Shown one piece after another: positions 1 through 11,990 of a stretch of 64,000 nt of DNA (position 1 is its first letter; each line of letters starts with the position of its first letter). This stretch comes from Halichoerus grypus (taxonomy: Eukaryota > Chordata > Mammalia > Carnivora > Phocidae): the NCBI RefSeq assembly GCF_964656455.1, contig NC_135715.1, forward strand, positions 79,090,414-79,154,413. Reading direction: 5' to 3'. The translations under genes were made by a program, and so were the position numbers. The notes under the pieces are model-generated. The model was given only the letters and a program-made list of their open reading frames with translations, was not told where the DNA came from and did not search any database.

Positions 1-136
1 TTGGGTGATGAAAATGTTACAGAACTAAACAGTGGCGATGGTTGCACAACACTGTGAATGAACTAAATGTCTCCATGCGTTGTACAATTTAAATGGTTAA
101 AATGGTGAGTTTATATGTATTTTACCATAATTAAAA
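1..136 (+). mobile_element. Old L1 3'UTR fragment
   Basis: Resembles the 3' end of L1M-type elements (gatgaaaatgtt... atggttaaaatgg...), a pattern also present at 55600-55740. It is cut by the window's left edge and highly diverged. Confidence 0.6.
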
Positions 137-560
137 ATCACAAGTGCATTCCTTAATCCCATCCCCGATTTCACCCATCCCCCTACCCTCCTCCCCTCTG
201 GTAACCATCAGTTTATTCTCTGTAGTTAAGGTCTGTTTCTAGGGGTGCCTGAGTGGCTCAGTCCATTAAGGGTCCATTAAGGGCCATGATCTCAGGGTCA
301 TGGGATTGAGCCCCGTGTCTAGACCCATAGCAGGCTCCAAGCTCAGCAAGGAGACTGCTTGTTCCTCTCCTTCACCCCTGCTTGCATTCTCGCTCTCTCA
401 AATAAATAAATAATTTTTTTTTAAAAAAAGAGTCTGTTTCTAGGTTTGATGTATGGAAGTGCTGAATCACTATATTGCACACCTGAAACTAATATAACAC
501 TGTATATTAACTATACTGGAATTGAAATGAAATGAAATAAGAAATACATGGGAAAAAATA
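137..560 (+). mobile_element. 5'-inverted L1 3' end, split by a CanSINE
   Basis: 137-230 is carnivore L1 3'UTR in reverse orientation (the complement of ...gatggttaccagagg...). 445-545 is the terminal 3'UTR in forward orientation (gcacacctgaaactaatat...). Opposed halves with the A-rich end on the right are the signature of a + oriented L1 with a twin-priming 5' inversion. The SINE at 244-431 was inserted later. Confidence 0.6.
244..431 (+). mobile_element. CanSINE, + strand
   Basis: tRNA-related head (ggtgcctgagtggctcag), CT-rich tract and aataaataa tail. Target-site duplication gtctgtttctagg at 231-243 and 432-444. The head carries an 11-bp tandem duplication (gtccattaagg at 261 and 272). 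Confidence 0.9.
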
Positions 561-2879
561 AAAACCCTTATCTTTTAAAATATCAAAAGGCAAAGAATAT
601 CCATAACTAACATGATTCCGAGTATGGCTCTCAGACCACCTATATCAGCAATACTCAAGATAATTGATAAAAATGAAAGTTCCTGGGCTCACCCAAGACC
701 CACAAAAGTTGATTCCCAGAAACCTGTATAGTATTGTATTATCCTTTCAACAGCATCTCACATGATCTTTGCACACAGGGTTGAAAAAATCAAACTAGAA
801 AACTCTTGAGATGGGAAGTGTCTCCTCTATGTCCTCAGCCTAATATAGGCCTACTCGATAACAGGCTTTTTTGTTGAATGAATAGACAAATGTTGGTTTT
901 CATTTAAAGGGAGCACACTGTTCTCGCCCTTCCAGGTGTCTGGGACTATGTCAGTTCTAAGGAAGAGTCCCCGTGCTGTATTTCCACCTTAGACTGTTAG
1001 TCTGCACCAGCGGCCAACAGGGAGCAGTATGGGAGGGGGGGCATAATGGGGGAGTGGGGCTGGAGTCGCCTTTGTTCTCTAAGCAGAGGCAGGAGAACTC
1101 ACCCAGAGAATTTATAGATTTTCAAAAGAGTGCTTCACCATCATCTTTTCAAACCTCCTGGTATTGCAAAGGAAGATCCACACTCTACACATTCTGTGCG
1201 GATTAAATTTATGGCCTCTAGAAATCATCATTAAGGTGCAGAGGGAAGATATTAATCAAATGAGTTTCATGTCACTGATTACAACCAGAACTGCAAAACC
1301 TTGCTTTCAGAATTGTGTGCTACTGTTAAGTGGACAGTACGGTTGTAATCAGCTCAGAAAGTTTTTCCATGTTTGTCACACAGGTCAACAACCCAGTCAA
1401 CACTCTAGGTGCCTTTGGTTCTCATTAGCATAAAATCTTTAACTTTCAGTTTTCAATGAACATCTCAACAAGTCTGTACATTTATATAATCCATATTAAA
1501 TTTCTTCTGCAACAGGATAAGTGAAAATTGGATGGGATTAAATATTAAGAGGCAAAGTGAAAAGCCATAGATAACCCGAATAGGAAAAGAGGTATTTTTG
1601 CACAGTATTGAGATAGTTCTCTTTTTGGGCACCTGAGCAAATGTAACACATTCTTTGTGACTACTTGAGTTCAAAAGTTCTTTCCTGGAAGGGTCCTGGT
1701 ACAACTTCCGTTGGTCCAGAATATAAGTGTTCAAACACAATGTTGCACAGAGCAGCTGTAAGGAGTGGGAATGTGGGTAGTCATTCTTTAGGAACAAAAG
1801 CCATTTCCAGGATTATCTGCTATGTTGCTCGGGGTTTGCCAATCAATATGCATATACTCACGGAGCAGCATCTACTATGTGCAAAGTACTTTACCTAGTG
1901 TGGTGGGAATGCAAAAAAATGCTTAAACTGTTTATAATTCCCAAAGAGGTTTACAACTTGCTTTTATAATTGAGTTATGTTACTATGCAAACAGATGTGC
2001 CTGGCTGGTGCATTTGTTTGGGGGGGAATGATGGAGAGACTAGAAAGGAGGGCAGGATAGCCAAACCCTTAAGGCTGAGGGAACATTCAAGGCACAGGAT
2101 ACATTAAGACAGCCAGTCTGTCTAATGAAAAAGCCTAAAACAGGTTTTTGTGTGTCTCCAACCTTACGGTCAAGGACATTCCAGGGCCCACCCCAAAGTG
2201 TTTTAAACTTATCTGAGGCAGGGCAATTCTCTGAGAATCTTGTTCTCCTCAAAATATTTCGGGAGGTAGATCTTTATAGTCCAGGTTCATTTTTCAGGAC
2301 CTTAAAGAGGCACCTTAAGAACCACCACTAGTCCTGTTGCATGAGAGAAGATGGCCCAACAGCTAGTGCATGGTTTAGGTGCAGACATTTAATCACCAAC
2401 CAATTTTGTGAAACAAGCAAGTCATACATCTCTTGTCTGATGTAGAACAGTTTTGAACCTGTGAAGCCGGGTCCCTAAACAGCTCCCACCATTTCCACCC
2501 ACCAGCCCCTGCACCAGGCCCTCTCCTACCCCGGGCATTCTGAGACCTGTCTGAAAGAAGGGCACCAGCTGGGCCCTTACGTGGCGCGCTAGGCTAGCAG
2601 AGGGAGGCCGGCTCCGCTTCCCTGCAGGAGGTGTCAAAGGCTGTGGGGAACTAATAAAAATAACCTCTTCGACTCCTCTAAATGGTCATTAATTAATAAA
2701 AAACAACAGTCACTGTGCCTCCAGGCTGCTCTCTAGGAGAAGGCCGTGCACGGGTACCCGGAGGGCTATAAGAGGGTGGCAGTGTCCGGACAAAAAGGAG
2801 GATGTGTCCTGGCAAAAACACAACCTGTCCTTAACACTGATTCCAACGAGTCCACCCGCTTCGGAAGCCTCGCTAAGGG
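560..2879. other. 5' flank of GJB6, no gene seen
   Basis: Mostly unique AT-rich DNA, grading into GC-rich sequence after 2460. Short open frames (for example 973-1206, 1465-1797) have no family features. 1850-1990 may be a very old repeat remnant. Nothing else is supported. Confidence 0.5.
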
Positions 2880-3296
2880 CTGCGGACCCACTCGCCCAGT
2901 CCCTTTCCCTAGGGCGCCTGGCCAGTACACCCCGGTTCTTGGGCCCAGTGGCCTCCCACCCCGAGCGCGGGCTCTGCCAGCGAACCCCTCCCCAGCCGGA
3001 GCGGCCAGGAGACGCGGGCCGCCCCACCCTTTCAGGACCAGGTCGGGCCAGCCCCCAGCGCCCGGCGCCCCCGAGGGAGGGCCAGTCCTGCAACCCGTGG
3101 CCCCAGCTCCCCGCACCCTCGAAGGAGGGCCACTCCTACACCCCCCGCTCCCCGCGTCCAACCGTCGCTCTCCGCGCCCCCGAGGGAGGGCCCGCCTTGC
3201 ACCCCGCGCCCCGGGGCGGGCGCGCGTCGGAACTCGGCGCTCTTGCGTCTCGCAGCCCGCCGGGAAGCGTCAGGGCAGAGGCGGGGTGGGGCGCGG

Positions 3297-3302
3297 TTAA
3301 AA
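3297..3302 (+). promoter_or_regulatory. GJB6: GJB6 TATA-like TTAAAA box
   Basis: TTAAAA sits in a GC-rich context (GCGCGGTTAAAAGGCG) with GC-box sequence upstream (GGGGCGGG at 3213-3220 and a G-rich run near 3279-3292). A splice donor follows about 150 bp downstream, as expected for core promoter plus short non-coding exon 1. The same arrangement occurs at 44992 before GJB2, whose human basal promoter is described as TTAAAA plus GC boxes. Transcription start is inferred at roughly 3325. Confidence 0.75.
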
Positions 3303-3324
3303 GGCGCTGCAGGGGGGAGCCGGG

Positions 3325-3452
3325 CCTGCACCCGAAGCCGAGAGGGAGCGCCGACTGCACACTCCCGACACCGGCCCAGCAGTCCGCGGCGCCCCAGCCC
3401 GACCTGCTGGCGGGTTGCAGCGGAGAGCCCCGGCCGCAGTCCCGCCGAGCAG
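3325..3452 (+). other. GJB6: GJB6 non-coding exon 1 (inferred)
   Basis: The 3' edge is a strong donor, GAGCAG|GTAAGC, with the last exon base at 3452. The 5' edge is inferred from about 28 bp downstream of the TTAAAA box. The segment has no ATG, so it is 5'UTR. Part of it (around 3380-3400, CAGTCCGCGGCG) resembles the corresponding part of GJB2 exon 1. Known mammalian GJB6 genes have alternative 5' exons, so other first or second exons may exist in the intron; only this one is supported by promoter plus donor. Confidence 0.6.
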
Positions 3453-6400
3453 GTAAGCGGGCGCCAGGCACGGCGCCCCCGAATGCTGGCGGCGGGCTGG
3501 GGGGCGCGGTGAGGGAGGCGGCGGGCGCGCGCGCCATCTCGGCCCTTGGTCCGCAGCTGTTGCCTCCGAGAACCCCGAGCAGGTGAGGCAGGCAGCCTGT
3601 CGCCTCTCTCGCCCTTGTCGCCCTTGCTGGCGACCGCTCCAAGGTGGACCCTGTGGCCGCAGGGCATGGTCACCCTCCGATCGCTGGGAGGCTGGCAGCG
3701 GTGGGTGTCCACGTGTTGGGGTTGCCCAGGGCAACCTTATCTGCTGCGGATCCGCATCCTCCCGTGTCCGCTGGGGCCCGGGCCGATTCCGCCCGGCACT
3801 GCCCGGAGTCCTCTGCGCACCCGGAGGAACGAGGATGGACGGGTTTGACTTTTACCCTAGATGGTCCCCCTTCGACCTGCACAACAGGTTTTATAAATAT
3901 ACCACATCGTGTGTGTCAGTGGCCAGAGTGTGGACCCGTGCCCCTTTCCCCCACTTCCTTTGCTGCATTTTGGATTTTCTTTGCTTTTATGCAACCTTGA
4001 CGAAGTCTAGCTTGGATCTGGGGAAAAGGAAAGCCGGTTTAACCGGGCTGTTGGACAAGTCCCAGGTAGAACTGACCCGTTTGGCTGCATGATGTATGCC
4101 CAAGGAACTTGGGAAACGCAGATGACAATAATGCAATTACTGGACAATTACTGGACAACAATAATTAAGTGTCATTGGTGACACATGTCAGTTAAAAGGT
4201 GGAGGCACCAGAAGGTACTTCCCGTCTAGAGAAGGAGAGCAGTCCCAGGTGTTACCTGGCATCGGGTGTTTTGACTGGGCTGGCCTCCCTTTCTGGAGAG
4301 CAAGACTGAACCTCAGGTGAGTGTGGCCTGCATGCAGTTATGGACGCTTGTAGGGGGTAGAAACGTGCAGCCATTGCAGGGATACCTGGTCCAGCAGCGA
4401 CCGCAGGGTCCCCTAGGTGGAATCTCACTGTCAGCGAAGTGGCTGACTGAATGTTACCATGTATTTTTGTTCTTTCCCTTCAGTAGACTGTATGCCATAG
4501 AAGTATTTTCTTGCCCCAGTTCTAGTAAAATCTAACCAATGTTCTAGAAGAAAATGTCCTGCCCCAAAGCAGTTTCCTTAGAATTGCGGGATGCTGCTCC
4601 AAACTGCTCCTGTGGAGAGCTTTGTCTGTTGTTTGGATCAGGTGGAGTCTTTGGGGGTGTTGTTCGAACCCTGCCAAGGAGGGGAGAAGGAAGTTATGAA
4701 GAGAGAACATCAACACTCTCTAGCCTGTGACATAACTGGGGTGGGGGCTGGGGGTGCAGGGTCCCCCATCACCATCCCCACAGTGACCCAAACTGGGAGG
4801 ACACTAATCAGTCCAGCTGCTTCACTTGTGTTTTTATTTTAAAACCAAATCTGGTATTGGTGAGAGTGACTTCATTTTCTTTTTCTTACTTTTTATCTTC
4901 TGAATTATAACAGCTTTAAGAAAGAAAAGAACTGCAGAAGATCTGACTAAACAACTGAGTAGGGTGAAAGGAAAATTCTTACTTGCAAACCCTCACCGTG
5001 CATCTTTGATTCAATCTGAATATTCCAGGAGTTATGAGTGGTTTGTAGACGTTAGTTAAAATGTTAAATAGAATAAAATTGTGGGAAAATAACTTTTAAC
5101 ACAAGTTTCTTGGCCATGAGGACATAATCCTTCCAATGGCTGCATTATGATTTATTAAGATTTCTGTTTTACTTGCTTGAACCATAAGAATAGAACTGAG
5201 TCTGTGGAGCGGCTTTTCCTTTTTTATTTTCATGGTCATTCAACTCAAGTTAGACTTAAATCTTTGGAAAGGACACAGGTTTGCTTGAATGAACAGAGAC
5301 TGCTTAATGGAAAATGTTTTAACTCTTTGACTTCCCAAATGGGTTAAGAAACACATGTAGTTTTATGAATTGTCCATGTTTATATTTAGACTCCATACAC
5401 AGAAAAAGTTCTTTCAATTTTATTGAGTTAATTTTGAAGAAGTACATAGATCCTAAGTCCATTTTATCACTAGCTGTTACTCATAAAGGACAGTTGATGA
5501 AATTTTGAGTCATTAAATTTAAAAATCAGAGATAAGGTTGTCCCTTGGATGACCTGAGCTTTCTAGAGACAACAGACATAGATTCTTCTTGATTAAAGAG
5601 AGAGTTTGAGATTTTTTTTTTTTTAACTCCTGATTTGGGGGATAAAGGAGCATATCCAGTTTCTCAAACTCCCTTACTCTTTTTCTCAATTGCTCAAGGA
5701 ATGGGCTTGAGGTTTGGGATTGGGTATTATTATTATTTTGATAAGGAAAAGAATCTACACTAAAGATTTTATTTTTATTTTATTAGTATTCAAAGTATGA
5801 AGCATCAGGAAATTGGCAGTCTCTAGACTTCCCTCATAACAGTTCTGGGGATAAAGAAAAACTACCCACAAAGGTCATGCAATAGACACGTGGGAAGTAG
5901 TTAAAGAAATATGGCCACATCTGTGTTTTTTCCCTCAACAGGTGACATCATCACTGAACTGAAACTGGACAAAGATTTATATTCATGTCATTACTGTGCA
6001 ACATCAGCTTTTAGGCAATCAAATGGTGTAGAAGAAAGCCTGAAGCCCTTGAGGAGGGAAAGTTGCCTAATTCTTCTCCAGGCCAATTAGCTGTGAGTCC
6101 TTGGAAGTAAGGCCCAGATGTGTTTGTTTTGCTTTGACGTTGTTTTTTATCAATATAAAACTTCTCGACTCCTCAGAGCTAATGTGGAAATCATGAGGAA
6201 TGTGTTCTGTTCTCGGGTATATCAAATATTCAATGAATAACTTTGAAAGGGTCATCCAAAGGGAAATAGAACTTTCTAGAAAGACACTTTCCACCTCTTG
6301 GTGTCTGCTAAGGGGTAAGACTATAATTTTAAAGCTTTAGTTTGGTTCTGTCATCAGTGAAACTAAAATGGCATTGTTAAGCAAACTAGTTATGATTAAA

Positions 6401-6644
6401 TTCTTAAGTTTTAAAACAATCAAGAAATTTTATTACTTAAATTATTTTAATTGTAAAAGGGAAGAACAATCTATCTTCATAATACTGTGTGTATCATCAG
6501 AAGTAAGATCAATGGTTTACTTATTCTTAGAGGTAAGTATTCCAGACTGGAGCTTTAGTATCAAGAATGCAATATGGAGTTATTCACCATGATTAGATAT
6601 ACCACAAAACCAAAGACAGTTACTGTAACTTGTAACTTGTAACC

Positions 6645-6863
6645 ATTTTTTTTTTTTTTTGAGAGAGAGCACACAAGCAGGGGAGGGGCAGAAGGAGAGG
6701 GAGAGAGAGAATCTTAAGCAGGCTCCGGGCTCAGCAGCGCGGAGCCAGACTCGGGGGCGGGAGGCGGGGCTCCATCTCACACTCTTGAGATCATGAGCCT
6801 GAGATCATGACCTGAGCCAAAATCCAGTTGGGCACTTAACCCACTGAGCCACCCAGGCGCCAC
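6645..6863 (-). mobile_element. CanSINE, - strand
   Basis: Poly-T start, GA-rich tract, and a tRNA-related head read in reverse ending cccactgagccacccaggcgcc. Imperfect target-site duplication around tgtaacca (6637-6644, and about 6868-6875). Confidence 0.9.
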
Positions 6864-8592
6864 GAAGTGTAACCACATTCTTGGACGGAGACAAGACTAC
6901 AGAAGCTAGACAGATGTATTCTTTCCTTAAAAGAGAGCCAGAGAGGCACCAGTTAAGATAAACCTCTCTGTTCACAAAGAGTTAATATTTTACTTTTTAT
7001 TGAAAAGGCTCCTCCCATTGGCTGCAGTCTGTCTAAAGCATGAAAGGAAGGAGGTATTTTGTTTACTAATACTAATTGCAAAGCGTGCCAACGGATGCAG
7101 TTGTTTCGGAAAGTAATTTTCAAAGAGCATTCAGCCTTCAAATCTTCTACAACCAAGATGTTGGTGGAAAGCTCCCCCAGGAGTTATATTTTTACAGGGA
7201 GAGGCAGGAGAGGGTTGGGCCCAGTGGGCAGTCTCTTCCTTGGGGGGCAGAAGTGGCTTCAACCCAGGAAAGGTCGGGTCAGGAGGAAAAGTGGAGGTGA
7301 ATCTTCTGCTCTCTGTCAGCTCCCTCCTTTCCGGGCTCCTCCCGCGGGAAGGGTGTCCTGGGGGCAGCCAGGCATTAGGGTGCCGGCAGCAAAGTGTCAG
7401 GAAGCTGGGGGCAGTCCCTTTCCCTGACTGGCTCTGACAGTTGTGAGGCAAGCTGTCCTTCTGCTCTTAGCACACGGACAATGATACCCAGGACCCATAT
7501 ACGTAAGACCCTCAGGAATAATGTGGACTATACAGAAGAATCGAAAGAGAAGCTCTCACTGTAGGAAACATGGCGTCACATTCACTGAATGGTTTTCCTG
7601 GGCGCACTTAGGGCAAGGGAGGGACCGAGAATATGGAGGGCAGCGCTTCCTGTCATTCCTACTGTGAGAAGTAATAGGGCTTTTGTTGCTCCTGCAGGAA
7701 GATACTGCAGATCAGGTGGTTTGTCTTTAGCCTGATTGTCTTGAGTGACCAGTAGGCTGGACACACTTGTATTTGGGTTTAATCACTCATTTTTCTTAGT
7801 GACCTACGCATCTCTTTTTCTCCCTTTAAAGCACGGGGGGAAATTACTGATATTTAGTGGAAGTCAAAAGTATTGTAAAATAGATTATTTTCTGTTCAGC
7901 TTTGCTACTTGGATAGAACTTCAGAATGTGTGATTTGGGCACCCAGAAAAGCCAAAAGAAATAAAACCACTGCCATAATAATTGTTCCTATTTTTTTTTT
8001 TTTTTTAAGAAGGAGAAGCCCTAAGGCACGGGTGCCAAGGATCCTGCTTCTAGAAAGCCGGAACCATATTCTTGTGTGGAAATTCTGACCTCATGACCTC
8101 TCCCACAGCTTCAGCCTCTCCAAATTCATTCAGACTGAGTTGTCCTTTAGCACCTTGATCGGTTTGCTTGCTAGAAGGGCAGGTAATAGGTGACCGCAGG
8201 TGTGCCAATGTTCAGGAAGCCTGTTGATAAAGAACTCAGGGAAAAACAGCCTTCTGTTTAAATTCCCTGCACTTTGGAGGGTTTAAGAAAATGTGAACTT
8301 TTATTTGATAAATCAAAAATTTGTTGATTGGGCACTTAATTAAACCAAATTGCAATGGGGGATGTTTATTGGTTAATTAGAGAACATCTTCATTTTATTA
8401 ACAAATAGGACTGTCCCCTAGGTGAACAGCTGTGTAAAATATGTTTAAACATCAAGATGTATGTGTTTCTACCTCCTGAAATGCTTCCAGGATAGAAAAC
8501 AATTAGCAACAATTAGGAAAATTTATTATAACGACTTTCATTATAAACTAAAAATTAATTTTATAATTCATGTTACCCAAGATGAGTTTTTA

Positions 8593-8780
8593 TTTTTTTA
8601 ATTTTTTAAAGATTTATTTATTTATTTGAGAGAGAGAGAGTCGGGGAGGGTGGGGGGACAGAGGAAGAGGAAGAGAGAAACTCAAGAAGACTGCACTGAA
8701 CTCGATCTCACGACCCTGAGGTCAGACCTGAGCCAAAACTGAGAGTCGGTCACTTAACCTACTTTGCCACCCAGGTGCCC
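8593..8780 (-). mobile_element. CanSINE, - strand
   Basis: Reverse-oriented CanSINE (aagatttatttatttatttgagag ... gccacccaggtgcc). Flanked by a perfect 17-bp duplication, cccaagatgagttttta, at 8576-8592 and 8781-8797, implying a recent insertion. Confidence 0.93.
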
Positions 8781-10052
8781 CCCAAGATGAGTTTTTAAAA
8801 TCAAAGATACATGTACTGTGGACATTGAAAATCTCTTTCTCAGAAGGTGGGCACTAGCTCCACACCTCTCTTGTATCATGCTTTTAGAAATAATTTTTTA
8901 AATAATTTCTCTTTGATAAAATAGGAGAAGAGTTTCTGCCTTTTCTCTGTTAACAGGTAAAATTATGCCTTGTGCTCTATTGTGCCCACCCCTTTCTTTT
9001 CTTTTGGCTCAAGTATCTTATTTTTCTTTCTTTTTCATGATTTTTATTTTCCTTTTTTTTTGCTCAGTTAGTGATTAAATTTTTTGACATTGTTGTTACA
9101 AGTCTGGACCCCTCCACTTGTGTATCGTGATCTGGGTTGTCTTCCATCTTATTGTTGCCTGAAAATCTGAGCCCCTCAATGCTGCTGGAAGTTTCTCCCT
9201 CCCTTAGCCGACTCCCTCAGAACTGTGGGACACACTTAAGAGCTCTTGTCTTCCCCCCCGACCCCCACCGCCAACACCCCTTTTCAAGTCTTCAGCTGGA
9301 ATTCCACCTGTCTTTTCATTTTCATTGAAAAAATTAGTAAAGTCTAGGCTAAGTTAAAATGATAATTTGCATTTTCCCATTTCTGCCACAATGTAAGCTT
9401 TTGGCTCAATTTTAGTTTGGACTTAAGAATTCAAATGTTCTCATCATATTCTGTGTTAAAACTTTTCATACTCCATGGCATTTGAACAAGTTTTAAGATC
9501 TATGAACATTTCGAAGTCCTTTACTTCTTTCTGGCCAGTGGAGTTGGAACAGGCCGGTATGCACTAAACCCTTCAAAACGATTTCTCCGGTTCCTTCTTC
9601 CTGGCTCCACCTCCTTGGCTTTGGTGCCGGCTTGCCGCGTCTGGGAGCCCTGAATACTCTGAGGGTGCTGGTTTGTTAAGTGCTGTTTTTTGATTCCTTC
9701 TTATGGGTTATTCAAGGAAAGAATAAGCATCTGTGAAAGTCCATGATCACTTCAATTATCCTGTCTTCTGGTGACTTCATTAATCAAGTGAAAATACACG
9801 TGCTGAAGTGCAGTCCCGTTATCTCCTCCCCATTTTTTCCTTAAGAAATTATGTGCTCCCTCCTTGCAGAGTTGTGATCTAACACCTTCAATTTCCTAGG
9901 ATAGGAATGCATCATTGGATAGGAAGCTCTCCCCAGCGCTTCTAGCCATGACCCTCCTGCATCCCACATTTGCTCTCAGCTTTGTTCAGAACCTACTCAG
10001 TGCTGGGAACTGGACTGTGCCTTGGGATGCAAAGATGAAATAGTTAACATCT

Positions 10053-10250
10053 TGGGACGCCTGGGTGGCTCAGTCAGTTAAGCGGCTGCCTTCGGCTCAG
10101 GTCATGATCCCAGAGTCCTGGGATCGAGCCTGGCATCGGGCTCCCTGCTCAGCAGGAAGCCTGCTTCTGCCTCTCCCACTCCCCCTGCTTGTGTTCCCTC
10201 TCTCGCTGTGTCTCTCTCTGTCAAATAAATAAATAAAATCTTTAAAAAAA
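10053..10250 (+). mobile_element. CanSINE, + strand
   Basis: Full-length with a well-preserved head (gggacgcctgggtggctcag) and aataaataaa tail. Perfect 14-bp duplication aatagttaacatct at 10039-10052 and 10251-10264. Confidence 0.94.
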
Positions 10251-11830
10251 AATAGTTAACATCTCTATACAGTAGACATTCAATAAATACTTATGGAAGT
10301 CTTGGTGATTGTTATTTACTTGGCTTGGCAATGTGGTGACAGGGAGAGGTTTGCCTATAATTGAGCTCTATATGCTTTGGCAAGAGGAGAAGGCAGGGGG
10401 AGAAACTCATGATGTAGAAATTTCTAGCTATGCCCTGCTTGTGCTCCCCTCCCCACCCCTTCCACAGCGTGTGCCCCCTACTTCCACTGTGCAGTTCAGA
10501 CAGAGGAGGAATCCACAAAGACCTATAATGTGGATGGTGGCATTTTTCCTTGGACCTATGTCTTTCTAAGAAAAAGGTGGTGCCTAAAAACCAAACCAAG
10601 GGCAAAGATGAATTTCTCAGAAAGCCAACTAAAGTGGAGGTCTGCTTTTCATAATACAGGACTGGTGACTTTATTAGCATCAACAAAGGGTCTTGCTTCT
10701 GGGGCACACATTAGCACCTCATCCAGAGACTTAGTGCTGAGCATTCCTGAAGGAGCTAAGGCTGCCTCCATTTACCCAGTTGTCTCAAAGAGCAACAGAT
10801 GTGATGCAGAGGGGGCGGAGCTGTGGGCAGGAGATGGAGCCAAGAAGGTGGTGGGGGTGTGGGTTGTCAGCCTGAGGAGAAGCCTGACCCCGGGGTGCAG
10901 TCAAATACAAGAAAGTTGCCCTCAGACAGATTGACGAAAGGACTTTGGCAGCTCCCTCATCCCCTAAAAGGTTTGACAATTTGTGTAAGCCTGTTTTTCT
11001 GAAGAGAATGTTTTCTCTTTCAAAAGATTCTCAGAGTTCTTTTTTTTTTGATCGGAATGCTGATTAATTCTCTAGGCTTCTGTAGCAATGTAGGGTAAGA
11101 AGGTGTCTGTTTGAATTGTAGCAAAAGTTCCTGTGGAAGTCAAAAGAATGTTTTCTCTCAGGATGCTAAATCAGTGCATTAGGAGGGAGGGGCTCTGCAT
11201 TGCTGGTTCCCTTCATCCATGGCTCCTGGTGCGCTCCTGGTGACTGGGGAGGGAAAGCTAGTGCCAGCCCCGGTTATCTGGAGAGCAAGTGAGTGCTTTT
11301 TGTAAAAGCTAGTAATTCTCTTTCAGAAGAGGACCTTTCAGTAGTGTGTGACATCAGGTCTCCTAAGAACACATGATTTCAGCAAATGATGTTATTCAAA
11401 CTAGATATAAACATAAATACATTGTATAAACTAGCAAGTATTGGGGTCTCTTCCCTCTTCCCAGTCTGCTGGGTACACCACATACGTCATTCCAAGGATT
11501 ATTTTTTTTTCTTTGATAAGCCGTTTGATGGAATAAGATCTACTGTGGAACCTCTGTGATCCCTTGGGCAAAACAAAACTGATACAGTACTTACACGCAC
11601 GGTGGTTAAAAGAAAATTGGGAAATGTATTTGTTTATCTAAGTTCCTGCACTAATGTCAAACAGCAACCTAATATATAATCTGAATTCAGTTGAATCAAG
11701 ATGATCTGAAACCCCCAACGGTTATTTCTGGTTTAAAACTGTTCGAATGTTCTTAGAGTGGGCATTCCCTACCAGAAAACCTACTAGCAACCTAGGAGGT
11801 TGAAGTTATAAAATATCACAGCATACTTTA

Positions 11831-11990
11831 TTGTTTTTTTAAGATTTTATTTATTTAGTTGAAAGAGAGCAGGAGCGGGGGGGGGGACAGAGGGAGAGGG
11901 AGAAGCAGACACCCTGCCGAGAAGGACCTGACCTGAGTTGAAGGCAGACGCTTAACCACTTAACCCACTGAGCCACCAAAGAGCCCCTCG
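11831..11990 (-). mobile_element. GJB6: CanSINE, - strand, about 110 bp before the GJB6 coding exon
   Basis: Reverse-oriented element with an internally shortened tRNA-related part. Duplication cagcatacttta at 11819-11830 and 11991-12002. It ends 108 bp before the GJB6 coding-exon acceptor, leaving the acceptor region itself unique. Confidence 0.9.

Larger units (their letters stand above)
2880..3830. promoter_or_regulatory. CpG island over GJB6 promoter and exon 1
   Basis: Base composition changes abruptly to very GC- and CpG-rich over about 950 bp, then returns to AT-rich DNA. The island spans the TTAAAA box, exon 1 and the first part of the intron. Many long open frames on both strands here (for example 2804-3586 and 3032-3712) are expected from low stop-codon frequency and are not treated as genes. 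Between 3072 and 3192 a motif close to CGAGGGAGGGCC occurs three times. Confidence 0.8.

Noticed and set aside
2746..3734. Several long open frames on both strands in the GJB6 CpG island (up to 260 codons)
   Set aside because: They overlap in every frame, are Pro/Arg/Gly/Ala-rich from base composition, and lie over promoter and non-coding exon 1. No domain is visible.
10053..10130. tRNA gene
   Set aside because: tRNA-like boxes belong to the tRNA-derived head of CanSINEs, which occur throughout the window with SINE tails and target-site duplications.
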